Of a stretch of DNA of 64,000 nucleotides, positions 11,717 through 23,200 are shown piece by piece. Made by a program: the position numbers and the translations under genes. The notes beneath the pieces were generated by a model, which worked only from the letters and a program-made list of their open reading frames with translations, searched no databases and was not told the origin of the DNA. The first letter of the stretch is position 1; each line of letters begins with the position of its first letter. The DNA is from Marsupella aquatica (taxonomy: Eukaryota; Marchantiophyta), in NCBI GenBank assembly GCA_973895155.1, contig OZ316892.1, positions 19,592,001 through 19,656,000 on the forward strand, given 5' to 3'.

Positions 11717-14464
11717 ATGGCTTTGGCAGCAGATTCATCAGTAGGAAAGAGGGCTTTGTTGGCCAAGGAATGGATATCACAGAGCTCAGCATCGCAACAG
11801 CAACAGCAGTCGTCGCTGTCGTGCATGAAGAAGTCGGGAAGCAGAAGTAAGGAGGGTGTGGTGTCGCCGGAGAGGGCGAATGAAAGTGTTCTGTTCGCTG
11901 GAATGAATTTAGCGCATGTAGGTTCTGTGGAGGTAGTCTTACAGGCGCTTGATATTCCAGTGGGCACTGACAACGAGAAAGAGGATGGAATTCCTCCGCT
12001 GTCATCCACATTGATCAAATCAAAGAGCTCCAGGAGTACTTCAAGTACTGTCTCTGGAAGGCGTTCAGCTCATTTAGGGTCTTTGGAGGTAGATTTACAG
12101 GCGCTTGATGTGCTAATGTGCAGTCACAACCAAAACTGGGAGGATGAGATTCCTCCGCTGTCATCCACGTTGATCAAATCAAAGAGCTCCAGGAGCACTT
12201 CTAGTAGTCTCTCGGGAAGGAGTTCAGCTCATTTAGGTTCTTTGGAGGTAGATTTACAGGCTCTTGATGTCCCAATGTGCAGTCACAACCAGAACAGGGA
12301 AGATGGGCTTCCTCCGCTGTCTTCCACATTAATCAAAGCAAAGAGCTCCAGGAGTACCTCAAGTAGTGTTTCTGGAAGGAGTTCAGCTCATTTAGGTCCT
12401 TTGGAGGCAGGTTTACAGGCTCTTGATATGCCAATGTGCAGTCACTACCAAAACAGGGAGGATGAGTTTCCTCCGCTGTCTTCCACATTGAGTAAATCAA
12501 AGAGCTCCAGGAGTACCTCAAGTAGTCTCTCTGGAAGGAGTTCAGCTCATTTAGGTACTTTGGAGGTAGGTTTACGGGCCCTCGATATGCCATTGTGCAC
12601 TCACAACCAGAACAGGGAGGATGGGTTTCCTCCGCTTACACCCACAGTCTCCCCTTTGATAAAATCAAAGAGCTCCAAGTCGTCGAGCAATCAGGGCAAG
12701 CGGGATGAGGGAATTCCTCCGCTGACATCCACCTGTTCCCCGCTGATCACATCGAACAGTTCCAAGTCTTCGAGTAACCAGGGCAGTCTTCAAGGGCTTG
12801 TGGTCGCACCAGATGGTGTTACTTTGGTCAAGGACAGAAGGAAGTGCAAGCCGAGGGGAGTCCTCACGGTGGGGCTTGAAACGTCCAGCGTTAGCAGTGA
12901 TGGAGAAGTTGCTCTGCCAGTGCCCAGCCCTTCGATGGCCACTGTGGAGTGGGTGGACAAGCGCTGGAACGATGCACTCTCCCCACAGCAATCCCACCCT
13001 GATGAGCTGAATCTTTCGTGTTCTACAGTCACCAGCAAGAGCGTGAGGAGCCCTCGAGTCGCTTTGAATTTCGACTGCACAAAGGAGCTCCGAGTGAGGG
13101 ACGTATGGTCAAACATCAGAGAGGTTGTTGACCTGCGGCCGGAGATTGTCCTCAGCATCCAGGAGTCGAATGACCTTAAGAAATCTGTTGAAGGTCGCAG
13201 CCCTGCAGACCTGATTTTTGTTGACAGTTATGTCTCCTTCCGACCACCTGAGTTGGCTAATGAGCTGTTATCTTCTGGTAAGGACTACTCTGTGTCCACG
13301 TCGTCAATCAAGCAGCAGCATCATAGATCAACTCAGGAAATTTCTCCTGAGAAACAGATGGTTTTTTCTGATACTGACCACTACCACGACCTTGACGTCC
13401 GCCAAAGCTTGCAATTGGAGCTACAGGATGATGTGAACGGTTCCTCCTCCGTTGAAATTAGCGAAAGGCCTTCTGATTATGGCTCAGACATGAACCCTCT
13501 CAAGCATTCTGAAACCAGACATTTGACGGTAGAAAGGGCTGAAACTCATTTGGGAGGGTCTAACAAGAATGGTAGTGAATTAGGGTCTTTCTGCCCATTG
13601 TCTGTGTCACCTAGTCTGCTTGGATCCCCAGGAAATGAAGACGCAGATGTCCCACTCGGCTGCTTGATTGATTTGGCTTGCGCTCGAGGTTCGCCCATCG
13701 TAATGCACAAGCATGGAGAGCGATTTGAAATCCGCGGTTCAGAGCTCTCCCAACTTTCTCCCGAGGAACTGGTGGCAGAGACTCTCTACGAACTTGCCGC
13801 GGAGAACTTGAGAAAAACAAGGACTGCAGCAAGGACATTCAACTCTCCTGAAGAGAAGAAGTCACCGATGGAAGCTGCGTCTTTGCTCTCGATTGTGAAG
13901 CAACCAGTCTTCCCGGCAGACACATCTTCGAGCGGTGAGCTTGCTACACTCACGAATGCAGTCCCTCATGCGCTCAATTCGAGGATTTTCCGGCAAGTCA
14001 GTCCAACTCCAGAACTGGCAAAGCTGGATATTGAACAGCCTCGAAGAACAATAGTCCTCAGCCGCGAGAGTCATTTCTCCGAGGAACTCACCACATTAAA
14101 AGCGTTGATCGGAAATGTACATGAGGAAGCACATGACACCCAAGTCCGAGGACTTCCGGCCACAATTCGAGGAGTACACGAGGAGGCACAGGGCCCAGCT
14201 GAGTCAAGTTTGCCGTTTTCTAAGAAGCCCCAACGACAACGCAGGCGATTGAGCTATGGTTATTACACCAACAGCAGGTCACCGATTCGTAAAGCGCAGC
14301 AGCAGCAGCAGCGGAGATTGTCGTCGTGTGGCAAGGGTGCGGGTTTGGGGAGCATTCTCGCCGCCACTGCAGCATTTGCTGTCGTGGTCATATCTCTAGC
14401 CATGGGAAGTTGCCAACAATGCTACAAGAGCAACCATTATCACTACTACATTCGACCTACATGA
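11717..14464 (+). CDS. Unrecognised 915-residue protein with internal repeats and a C-terminal membrane anchor
   Basis: I do not recognise this intronless gene. The frame is open upstream to 11693 but the first ATG is 11717. Residues about 65-310 consist of diverged 53-residue repeats, each with SSAHLGSLEVDLQALD, a CSHNQNRED-like turn, PPLSSTLIKSKSSRSTSS and SLSGR. Two shorter SPLIKSKSSKSSSNQG units follow. The middle and C-terminal parts are polar and serine-rich, with a more structured piece around GCLIDLACARGSPIVMHKHG and LSPEELVAETLYELAAENLR. Near the end a QQQQQ tract is followed by one hydrophobic segment (residues about 877-899, LGSILAATAAFAVVVISLAM) and a 16-residue tyrosine- and histidine-rich tail. 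This looks like a tail-anchored protein with the bulk in the cytosol, which is inference. The uninterrupted long frame and ordered repeats argue that it is a real gene. Confidence 0.75.
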   Translation: MALAADSSVGKRALLAKEWISQSSASQQQQQSSLSCMKKSGSRSKEGVVSPERANESVLFAGMNLAHVGSVEVVLQALDIPVGTDNEKEDGIPPLSSTLIKSKSSRSTSSTVSGRRSAHLGSLEVDLQALDVLMCSHNQNWEDEIPPLSSTLIKSKSSRSTSSSLSGRSSAHLGSLEVDLQALDVPMCSHNQNREDGLPPLSSTLIKAKSSRSTSSSVSGRSSAHLGPLEAGLQALDMPMCSHYQNREDEFPPLSSTLSKSKSSRSTSSSLSGRSSAHLGTLEVGLRALDMPLCTHNQNREDGFPPLTPTVSPLIKSKSSKSSSNQGKRDEGIPPLTSTCSPLITSNSSKSSSNQGSLQGLVVAPDGVTLVKDRRKCKPRGVLTVGLETSSVSSDGEVALPVPSPSMATVEWVDKRWNDALSPQQSHPDELNLSCSTVTSKSVRSPRVALNFDCTKELRVRDVWSNIREVVDLRPEIVLSIQESNDLKKSVEGRSPADLIFVDSYVSFRPPELANELLSSGKDYSVSTSSIKQQHHRSTQEISPEKQMVFSDTDHYHDLDVRQSLQLELQDDVNGSSSVEISERPSDYGSDMNPLKHSETRHLTVERAETHLGGSNKNGSELGSFCPLSVSPSLLGSPGNEDADVPLGCLIDLACARGSPIVMHKHGERFEIRGSELSQLSPEELVAETLYELAAENLRKTRTAARTFNSPEEKKSPMEAASLLSIVKQPVFPADTSSSGELATLTNAVPHALNSRIFRQVSPTPELAKLDIEQPRRTIVLSRESHFSEELTTLKALIGNVHEEAHDTQVRGLPATIRGVHEEAQGPAESSLPFSKKPQRQRRRLSYGYYTNSRSPIRKAQQQQQRRLSSCGKGAGLGSILAATAAFAVVVISLAMGSCQQCYKSNHYHYYIRPT
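11996..12631 (+). repeat. 159-bp coding minisatellite, four units
   Basis: CCGCT(G) marks the start of successive units at 11996, 12155, 12314 and 12473, with the next partial start at 12632: exactly 159 bp each, so 53 codons and frame-preserving. A degenerate half unit precedes it from about 11905. The units differ by scattered substitutions and no indels. Confidence 0.92.
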
Positions 14465-15279
14465 TGGTAGCCTCTAGTTCTTTGCTCTAACATCGGTGAT
14501 ATCTCCGTTTTTGCGACGGTTGGGTGGCCAAATTTTGCATTCTGGATCCATCCCAGGCACTAAGCATTCTTGCTAATAGTGTCACAGTTTTATTGGTAGA
14601 AAGCGATGTATCTACGAGTGCTACTAGTGCGCGAGTCTGGTGCCGAGCTCTCGTTTTGCACTCTCCGGAGTCTATCCTTCGTTTTTGCCATTGAATGGAT
14701 ATACTTATTTCACGATAGTTCATCCATTGCAGAGTTAGATAGGGTATGATTCAGAAGCGAAATTGTCCATTGTGAGTAAAGCGAATTGACCTAAAGAAGA
14801 TGATGATGTGTATTCAACTTCTCTGGAACCGCCTCCAAAAGAAATGCCCAAATTCTATGGTGCAAGAGCTGAAATATACACGAGAAATCCTGATTTCAGG
14901 TAATTTGCACTACCACGTTTATTAAATTGTTCCTCGCAACTCTCCAGATGACGTTGTTCACACTGAAAGCGGTACCTGAGCAATTCGGAATCAGCTAAAG
15001 TCAGTGTGCATTCCACAAATCGAGCCTGATTTCGAATGTCGACTGAAATGCACTCCTCGAGCTGTCAAAGAGTGCAAGTTCTGAACAATTTGAGAGGTGC
15101 AATCAGTCCTTGCAGTCTGCGCTTTCCACAAGTTCTGAATATTTGAGAAGTGCAATCAGACATTCAATGCACTCTGCGAAATGCACTCAACTGCAATTCT
15201 GAACGATTGGGGCTTCTTTTCTATGCACTTCGCTGGAAATTCGCTGTGCAGCCGTGCGTCCCTGTAAAGTAGTGAATCG
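14465..15279. other. Intergenic, 0.8 kb
   Basis: This lies between the 3' ends of two convergent genes. CAATTCTGAA/GTTCTGAA and GCAATCAG phrases recur a few times around 15070-15200, but no clear repeat unit, RNA gene or coding signal was seen. Confidence 0.4.
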
Positions 15280-16797
15280 CTAGAAGCTCCCTGGAAAAAT
15301 TCGTCCGTATTGAAGCCCATAGAAGCGCTCGTCCCCGCACCTGGGAACCCGCGTGGCGAGCTGCGGAGACACATCGAAAGGGAGGTAGAAAGCGTAGAAT
15401 GCCGCGAAGCGAGAATAGAAGGAGTCACCGGCCTTGGCAGTGGTGCTATTGGTTGGAGGGAGCCCTTCTAGTGTGCCGAACCTTTGAACATAGTCCGACG
15501 GTTGATAAGTCCTGCAATCATGGAAAAGGCAAGCGCTTGCCGAGTTTAAGACGATGTTGGTGATGATAGATATCTTTCCTAAAGTTTACCTCCATTCTCT
15601 GTTTGATCGAATTTCAGTCATTGATAAACGTATAATCTATATCGGATCCATCGGGCAGATAACAAATTTAGGGGAAGGTTGTGCAACACACGAAATCTAC
15701 TATTCGAGAAACTTGTAAGAAAGTTATTTCTGAACTAAGTCCATTGCTCTGCCAGAATAAAATAGCTGCTCTAGATACAGCACTGCTGTTATCATCGCCA
15801 CTAACTTATCGTATAACGAGTTCGAGTTCCAGAGTATGCGTGTGAATTCCAACCGTTAACGATAATGAGAAGCCCATTGCTATAGCGGACATCTTGAGAG
15901 AATTATTAAAACTCCCATGAAAATCTTGCGTTCTTTTGTTAGCGGGCCCATTGCTATAGCGAACATCTTGAGAGAATTATTAAAACTCCCATGAAAATCT
16001 TGCGTTCTTTTGTTAGCGGTTACGGTCCTGTTGTCAAAAGGTGTTCTTCATCATGCCTGCGCTGTAATGACTGCAATTCTAGGATTCTTTGGAATTTTGT
16101 GTGAAGACTCGAGCTAAGAACAGTACTTTTATCAACCTGGAGATTGAAGCACATCGGCAGTTAGATCATCATGGAGAGCTCGCAGCAATGTTTTAAGTGC
16201 AATGTTGGCAGAGGACCGAGGTACAAATCTTGAGCCTCGATATTAGACTTACGCGCCCAAGACAGTGCAAAACATGTAGAATAACCAGTACGCCAAGTCA
16301 TGGAAGACTTACGATGTATTCACCGCCCCAGTGGTGTTGAGCAGTTGCAGTGAGATGGAAAACGGTTGTGGCACTGAGCGAAGTGGAGCCGCCGTCAAGG
16401 TAGCTCCTGGATTCGAGCCAGAAGGAAAAAGCTCGAAAGTGATCGTCCCGACTTTAGCCGATTTAGGCGCGTTGGCGTACAGGCTTCCAATCTTAACGAG
16501 GCTGTGGTTGTACAGATCTGCCGACTGATTGACAAGACTCCATGATTTGCCGTTATAGTCATACACTTGGTATCCCACAGCGAGAATGTTTGGCCAGAGT
16601 AGCCCCCCTTTGTCTGGAACGGCGATAGCGCTTGGCAGGTCGCACGGAACGGAGAAGTTGATCAGCAGACCAACTTCTGCAGCTAGGCCTGGAAAATTAT
16701 TGCGAGAATCGATGCTTACAACGGGCGACGAAAATGACAAGGTCATGAGCACCGCAAGAAATAGTGTGACAGCCATCCTCAACCCAGGACTCCCCAT
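15280..16797 (-). CDS. Secreted DUF3455-family protein, two exons
   Basis: Exon 1 is 16797-16313 and exon 2 is 15511-15280, giving 238 residues; the donor is GTAAGT and the acceptor TTGCAG, with the frame kept across (TC|G). The first ATG gives a signal peptide (MGSPGLRMAVTLFLAVLMTL, cut near VVSIDS). The mature part shows LAVGYQVYDYNGKSWSLVNQ and ADLYNHS, then in exon 2 DYVQRFGTLEGLPPT and FYSRFAAFYAFY. These line up with the DUF3455 pattern: a GVQIY-like strand, a YIQRxxTxGGxxPT turn and a closing YxAxYxFY strand. Function is unknown for the family; extracellular location is inferred from the signal peptide. The 801-bp intron carries a 74-bp tandem duplication. The last 25 or so residues after DVSPQLATRVPR diverge from what the family would need. 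Confidence 0.72.
15872..16019. repeat. 74-bp tandem duplication inside the DUF3455 gene intron
   Basis: Two adjacent 74-bp units start at 15872 and 15946 (GCCCATTGCTATAGCG...TTTTGTTAGCG) and differ by about one base (GGAC versus GAAC). Near identity marks a recent event. Confidence 0.95.
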
Positions 16798-18710
16798 GAC
16801 AGTATCCACTTCGAACCTACAACAGTCAATACCAAGATTTACGTTAGCACGTACCTACAGACAGTCTTTCAGCCTACTCATTACCAAAAAGGGTAATCAA
16901 ATGGATCACTCCATCGATTCCGCTAATGAATGTGAAATTGAAGAAGTATGTCCCTCACAAAGGATATCATGATCACTTGCTGACCACGCCGTCAATGCTG
17001 CTCTCTAGCTAAGAGTTGGACTGTTATGCTGACGAGCATGGAATTTGCAACCCTAACGAGTCAGTGACCATGCTGGAATAAATTTAACTTTTATGCTCAA
17101 GTGGAATTCCGCACTGTTCACAGGCAACAAATGGCGCCAACTTATACACAGACAGGTCAATGTTCAAGGCTCATGTCCCCAGAGGCCCATACAGCTCTTA
17201 GCTGTTAAAGCGTCGCCAGTAGCGAAAGGATCAGCCTCGTATTTATTACCGGGATCAATTCTATCGCCAGTACAGCGTGCAATCGTGCATAATCCGAAGC
17301 TTCTTCATCTGCATCGGACTGACTGTAATTCAACCCAATCCACATCCGAATTGACTTGTTCACGTTCCACGTAACCTCACCTTGTGCGCACGGAAGTTGA
17401 CGCCTCAACCTACACATTGCTGGACGAATACGGTAATCTCGTGTTATGGGTGAATTGGACATACTACTGGAGACAGCGAATTGGCTGTCGGGAAATGCGA
17501 CTTGCTCCACCATATGCCGTAAGTACAGGACTTATTACTCAACTGCTTCTGCTGGAATTACTCTCCTGCAACCAACCTCGCTGACTGTGCTCGGGAAGTA
17601 CAGCATTCAAACATCGATAAACCCATCCCGGACGCCAGTGGTTTCTGACGCAGTCGATCGAGTGGAGGACTTGTACCGTAATCCCCATCATCTAGGAAAG
17701 TGTCTTTGCGAGCTGATTGGAATTGGCTTTGCTTTGGCCCTTGCCGATCGAAGGCCGATTGGGTTGAATGGAGTGGGGAGACTGCCTTCACAAGCGATTG
17801 CTGATTGGAAAATGGCGAGCAACATCCAGCACCTTTCATTTGGAGAGTATGTGTCTCTGAGGTGGAAATCTTTGCATTGCCAGGAAGGAGGTCAGATCAC
17901 TCCACAGCCAGGAGATTGTTAACCGACACCCATATCAGTGTAGCTCAGTGACCTCCCCCAACTTGAATTGTATATTGGTGGTTGGCTCTCCTCTTGGCGG
18001 CCTCAAAGAATTGAAAATTCTCACTCCGCTAATCTCATGGAGACTTTTTTTTTTTATTCCCAGTAATTGCACATCAAAAATATAGTAATTGCACATCAAA
18101 ATATCGAGACACTTTTTTGAGTCACACTAATTGCACATCAAAATATGAACCACACTGGAATGTCCAGATCTTTTCTCCTTTTGGGTCTCTTTCAGATGTG
18201 TTCTTAAAGCATGGTCAGCAATCCATTCTGTCTTTTAAAGTGGTGTCATTGAATATTGAATCCAAGCATGGAAAAACAACTTGAGCCGCTAACTCAGCAT
18301 GAACTGTGAAGCATCTTGTTAGTGTTAATAATAGTCTAGCTAGCTTTTCACCTCACCTTTCTCAATGACTCTTTCACAACTGAATCAATATGAAGAAGGA
18401 CAAACTTATACAAGAGTTAACTTGCTTTCACACATAAACCACACCAGTCCAAACTTGAGTTGGGAAAATTTGGAGAATTTTCTTTCAGTTTGCAGCTAGG
18501 AAAAAGTGTAAAGAATACTTTCAACCTTTTCTCAAACCATGTAACAAAGAGAGGGATGGGATCTACAAATAGGTTTATCTTATTGTACACTAGCCTGATG
18601 CCCAAGCTTGCTCATAAATGAATGACCAGTACTGGTGCCCTTTTCCAGCTACTGTCTAGAGACTTCTCTCTAAACACGAGGCCCTCATCCTAGCTTTTGA
18701 TCATGAAGTA
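16798..18710. other. Intergenic, 1.9 kb, with unassigned ORFs
   Basis: The first part should contain the promoter of the DUF3455 gene. Between 17200 and 17920 both strands have 70-160 codon open frames without a recognisable domain; a decayed gene or lncRNA cannot be excluded. At 18063-18145 the phrase TAATTGCACATCAAAA occurs three times. Nothing else was seen. Confidence 0.35.
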
Positions 18711-19384
18711 TTAGGGCAGGGTTCCATGGAGTGAGGAGTAGGTACGGACGAGGAGTACGGAGTACGGACAGAGATTTTCGAGTTTGCCACAGCCAATGAG
18801 AGCTGACTACGGGCGAGGGGCACTCCCTCAACAAATGCAAGGAGTAGGGAGTGCGGGTTCCACTCACGCTCCTTGTTTTGCGCTCCCTGTTACCTGTGTG
18901 GTCAGTTCCTGCCCTGATATCACCTGTTACAGCCGGTCGGCAAAGGGCTGAGCGACTTGCAAACATAGTCGTTCGACTTGAGCTGTGAGCCTGGCCATGA
19001 GTTCAGGATGGGGCGGGAAGAAAATTGCAATGCTGCCACCATAACTTGCAGCTTGCAGTTGTTTGCAAAGCAAGCAAGTGAGAGCGTACACAAAATTTGG
19101 CTGCACTTTTGTCCTTTGGTTCTGCGCTCTGTTTTGCGCTAGTAGTTTTGTGCTTTAAAATTTTCATGCCTTCACACAGAGAACATAATTTCAGTGCCTG
19201 CTGCCAATTTGATGCAACTGTTGCTGTATTTCTTCCTATTGTTTACTAGGGATCTGATGCTGTGCAAGTCTATCCGATAGCTTCTATAGTAGAATCTACT
19301 GCCTGATTTTGATTTATTATCTCACTCAGTTGCGCGTATGTCCGACAGCTTCTATAGTAGAATCTACTGCCTGATTTCATTAGA

Positions 19385-19650
19385 ATCTTGATTTAATACC
19401 TCAATTCAGTGCGCTTTCCTTCCGCTCGTCATTATACCTGTATGCAGTAAGACTTTTGTTGCTCCTGATTTTATTAGAATCTTGATTTATTACCTCATTC
19501 AGTTGCGCTTTCCTTCCGCTCGTCATTATACTTGTCTCAAGTTTGTAGTAAGACTTGTTGCTCCTGATTTCATTAGAATCTTGATTTATTACGTCATTCA
19601 GTTGCGCTTTCCTTCCGCTCGTCATTATACCTATCTCAAGTTTGCAGTAA
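19385..19650. repeat. Minisatellite, about 90 bp x 3, inside Harbinger copy A
   Basis: The units share GCGCTTTCCTTCCGCTCGTC, ATTATAC, a GCAGTAA or GTAGTAAGAC step, TTGTTGCTCCTGATTT and ATTAGAATCTTGATTTATTA. A related CTTCTATAGTAGAATCTACTGCCTG phrase (in pieces) is duplicated just upstream at about 19280-19380. This part is absent from copy B. Confidence 0.8.
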
Positions 19651-20148
19651 CTTTTGTTGCTGAAAAGAAGATTTCACTGTTATAGCTATAAATTAATTTT
19701 AAGATACCTCTAAAAAGCCTGGCAGGCACTACACTGGCGCATTGATCCAAAAGGAAACAGTCTTCATGTCTCTGTTTGTTCCCTTTAATTATCAGACTCT
19801 TAGGATGACTTCGTCTTTGGGTGAGGACGAACTTGGATGTGATCATATGATGTCAGTTCCAAAAGGGAATTGTCTTGATGTCTGTGTTGATTATCCCTTC
19901 AATTGAGAATGTACGATGGTTTCTTCTTTAGAGTGAGGACAAAATTGGATGTGATGTCACACACACAGTCAATAGGGATTGAGTAGTTACATGCAGCAAA
20001 GGAAGTGAACTAGAGGAATAGTACTTAATTTGTGAACTCAAAGTAGCACTCAAGACTCTTTTGCAAAAATAAGTGCTCAATATTGTATAGGTTTGTGTAC
20101 TCAAGGCATTTTACTGAATACTTTTTTGTTTTGTGATGATGCAGATCG

Positions 20149-21251
20149 ATGACAGAAGCACAAGCACCTACTCCTAGTTCTAAATGGGACATTAGAGAGC
20201 TTCATGCTCTCATTTCTGCCAAGAAATTCCTACAAGATCAAGCAAGCTTGGATTCATCCCGGGAGAGAATAAGGACTGCTGAACAGAGATGGAAAGAAGT
20301 CGAATCCATCTGTAGGACCAATAATATCAACAGGGATTGGAAGCAATGCAAGAAGAGATGGGAGAAGATGTTAACTGACTTCAAGAAGGTATTTGATCAT
20401 CAAAAGCACACTCCCAGTGGCACAAATGGATATTTTGAGCTGTCCAGAACAGAGAAAAAGGATAGGAGTTTGCCCCCAACGTTTCAAGAGGAACTTTTCC
20501 AAGAAATGGTGGTCTTCATGCCTTCTAACCGGGCAGTCAATCCTGATCCTGCTCAGTTTGTGGACAGTGGCCTTGAGAAGGAGATCAGGGAAGCTGAGCA
20601 AGCAAGCAGGACCCCTCCCACTGTATTCATCTCAACTACCAGCATTGATTTAGAAGAATTGGGAGATTTTCATGGTGCAGACCCTGGAACTGAGGCTTTT
20701 CACAACGATAACACAGTCCATACAAATCAAGCTAATGATGAGAATGTTAGTTCTGGTGGTGTGAGTGGAGGAGCAACCAGGCAGGGAACTCCCTCTGGAC
20801 AAGCAAACGATGGCTCTGATCCCAATCCTGCAAGTGTTAATGGAGGAGTAGGATAGGGTGTGAATGGAGCACCAAGGCAGGGGTCTGGCTCTGGTGCTGC
20901 CAATAACTTACACCAACCAAGTCCTACTTCAGTGACTGCACAAGGAGCGGATGGATCTTCTGAACGGACAACAAGGGGATGGAAGAGGACACGTGGAGAG
21001 AGGACAACAAGTGAGTTAAATAAGGTAACTCAGAACTTTATAGGTGCAATTGCAGAAGACCGTCTTGCCCGTAGAGAGGAGCACCAACAGCATTTGAGTT
21101 TTGAAGAGAAAAAACATGTAGACTCTCTGTCTCAACAACGGAGGCAATGTCATCAACAAGGGATGCAGGAAGAGATGTAGCAAACGCCCTTGCTTTTATT
21201 GGCGATTCTATCCGCTATCTGGCAGACGGACTCAGAGATGGGAGAAATTGA
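20149..21251 (+). pseudogene. Harbinger MYB/SANT-like DNA-binding protein, broken
   Basis: The N-terminal 110 residues form a trihelix-type MYB/SANT domain: KWDIRELHALISAKKFL, RIRTAEQRWKEVESICRTN, DWKQCKKRWEKMLTDFKKVF. A linker (NGYFELSRTEKKDRSLPPTF) and a low-complexity glycine/asparagine-rich tail follow. In this family the protein binds the element ends and helps the transposase enter the nucleus. An in-frame TAG at 20854-20856 interrupts the frame, and a one-base shift near 21170 is needed to reach the natural end (VANALAFIGDSIRYLADGLR, stop at 21249-21251). An acceptor-like TGATGCAG lies just before the ATG, so an upstream exon may exist. Copy B has lost this gene entirely. Confidence 0.85.
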
Positions 21252-21721
21252 GTACAGCCATTTTGGATTTGAGATACGGTAGCCAGACAGAGCAATTCAA
21301 TCCATAGTCAATATTTTCAGTTCATCTTACTTAGTTGAAATGAGTACATTTGCACATCCTTGACTCTCTTTGAGTTCAAGTTGAGTTACACTACTACTTT
21401 GAATCTACACTTTTTTAAAATTCATCATAGTCACTGCTTTGACAATGGAACCTAATCCTGAAAGGTCCGAGTTAAGACTATGAGCCCTGTAAATATTATA
21501 TCTCTCATTGAAAATTACTCAATGCACTGTGAGTTTGATATTGGTAACTACTTTCGCTCATGAAACATTATACAACAAAGCAAACAAAGTGGACTGCATT
21601 CTGTACCAAATAGTCACATTCTTGGCAACTCAAGTTCTGATTGCAAAATTTAATTTATGCTGATCTCTTACAAGGGAAAGTGTTGTCTTCTCATTAACAA
21701 CCATGACATTCACTACTACTA

Positions 21722-23200
21722 CTACAATACATGATTTAACAAAGCATCTCTAGCTTCTGGTCCTCCTCTGTACATTCGTAAATTGGGACGTAGAACTCCA
21801 GCATACCCTGCTGGATGCGGTGGACAATGTTGCCACACCACATTTGGCAAACCGTCATTTCTATCAATGATCAAATTATGCAAAATACAACATGCATAAA
21901 TCATTGCTCCAATTCTATCAATTCTGGGTTTCCACAATGCCCTGCTGAGTATTCTCCAAGTCCCTTTTAGCCTTCCAAAAGAACGTTCGACACACATTCT
22001 TGTACTTGAGTGCATGTAGTTGAAGTCATCAGTTCTCTCTGTTATACCTTTTGGAAAGGGAACAATAAGCCAAGGGAGCAGTGGATAGCCTGCATTTCCA
22101 ATAACATACTCTTGGCCCATGCTGCCATTGCTACAGCAAAATTGAGGACCATTTAGCCGGGTCTGAGACTGTGTCACTTGAGTATAAACCGTGACAGTCA
22201 CATCAACCTTGTATCTTGGATGCTACCAGGCAGACCACAATAGACATCCATGAAGCGCAATTTGTGGTCACAAATGGCTTGCAAGCATAGTGACAGAAAG
22301 TTTATGCTTCCAATCATAGTCCTGTGTTGAGTCTTCACCTGCAGGCAACTCAATGGGAATGTGAGTCCCATCAATTGCTCCGCAACAGTTTGGAAAACCC
22401 CATCTCTCCTCAAATCCAACTTTCACCTCAGTAAGGCCTGCATCATCTGGCCACTTAATGGCATGCCCAGCCCGTCTTCTCAAAGAGCAAATGAATTTCC
22501 AGGTCACCTTCACTGCAGAGCTCTTTGAAACACCAAATAGTTCACCCAAAGTTAGAAAGGTATCTTCGACTGCCAAACGCCTCAATGCAAGTGCAACTTG
22601 CCTAATCACTAGTAATTGGCGATTAGGCAAGATTCTCAAAGACTCAGGTGGATCCGTCACCATAGCATCATGCACAAGTTCACAAATATAGAAAAACAAT
22701 TGAGGCCCAATGCGAAAGAACTCTCGGAAACATTGTGGATCCTCCCAGGGTGTGTCGTCAATCCACAACATTAACCCATGTCTAGTTCGTGGTTTGATGT
22801 ACCATTGATCTAGCATCTCACGTGGCCGCACATAGACTAAACCAATCAGGTGCAAATATGTTGGCATTAAGTGTCTAACAAGTCCTGTTCTAACCATACG
22901 AGCATGTGCTACTGCATTGCTATTAACAGACCCTGACAGCAAGAGGTTCGAGGCATCAAACATAGGCAGCAAAGCCTATGTGACAGTGGCAAGTGCTGCC
23001 ATCAACAAAGCTAATACTCTAACTAGTAGATGAGAGACATCTCTTCTAGGATATGGACGAACATTGCGGTCGACATATGTTAAAGGTACGTTTCCATCAG
23101 GTAACTGAATAGGTGGCTCTTGGGTTGGAGGGGTCACATTCAAGTCTAGAATATCTATTTCCATTGAAGTTCCACTCGTGCTCCCTTCCATGATGAACAT
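21722..23200 (-). pseudogene. Harbinger DDE transposase, copy A, broken
   Basis: The frame starts MFIMEGSTSGTSMEIDILDL at 23200. It has an in-frame TAG just before LLPMFDASNLLLSGS, which copy B shares. The core follows: RPREMLDQWYIKPRTRHGLM, FREFFRIGPQLFFYICEL, a helix-turn-helix-like GELFGVSKSSAVKVTWKF, then the first catalytic Asp in GAIDGTHIPIE. A frameshift at about 22308, a TGA at 22198-22200 (CGA in copy B) and a lost base near 22187 follow. The second catalytic Asp is replaced: EYVIGNAGYPLLPW has Asn at 22094-22096 where copy B has Asp. The Glu in MCVERSFGRLKGTW is kept. The protein ended at 21722. It would cut and join the TTA target sites; this copy cannot. Confidence 0.92.
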
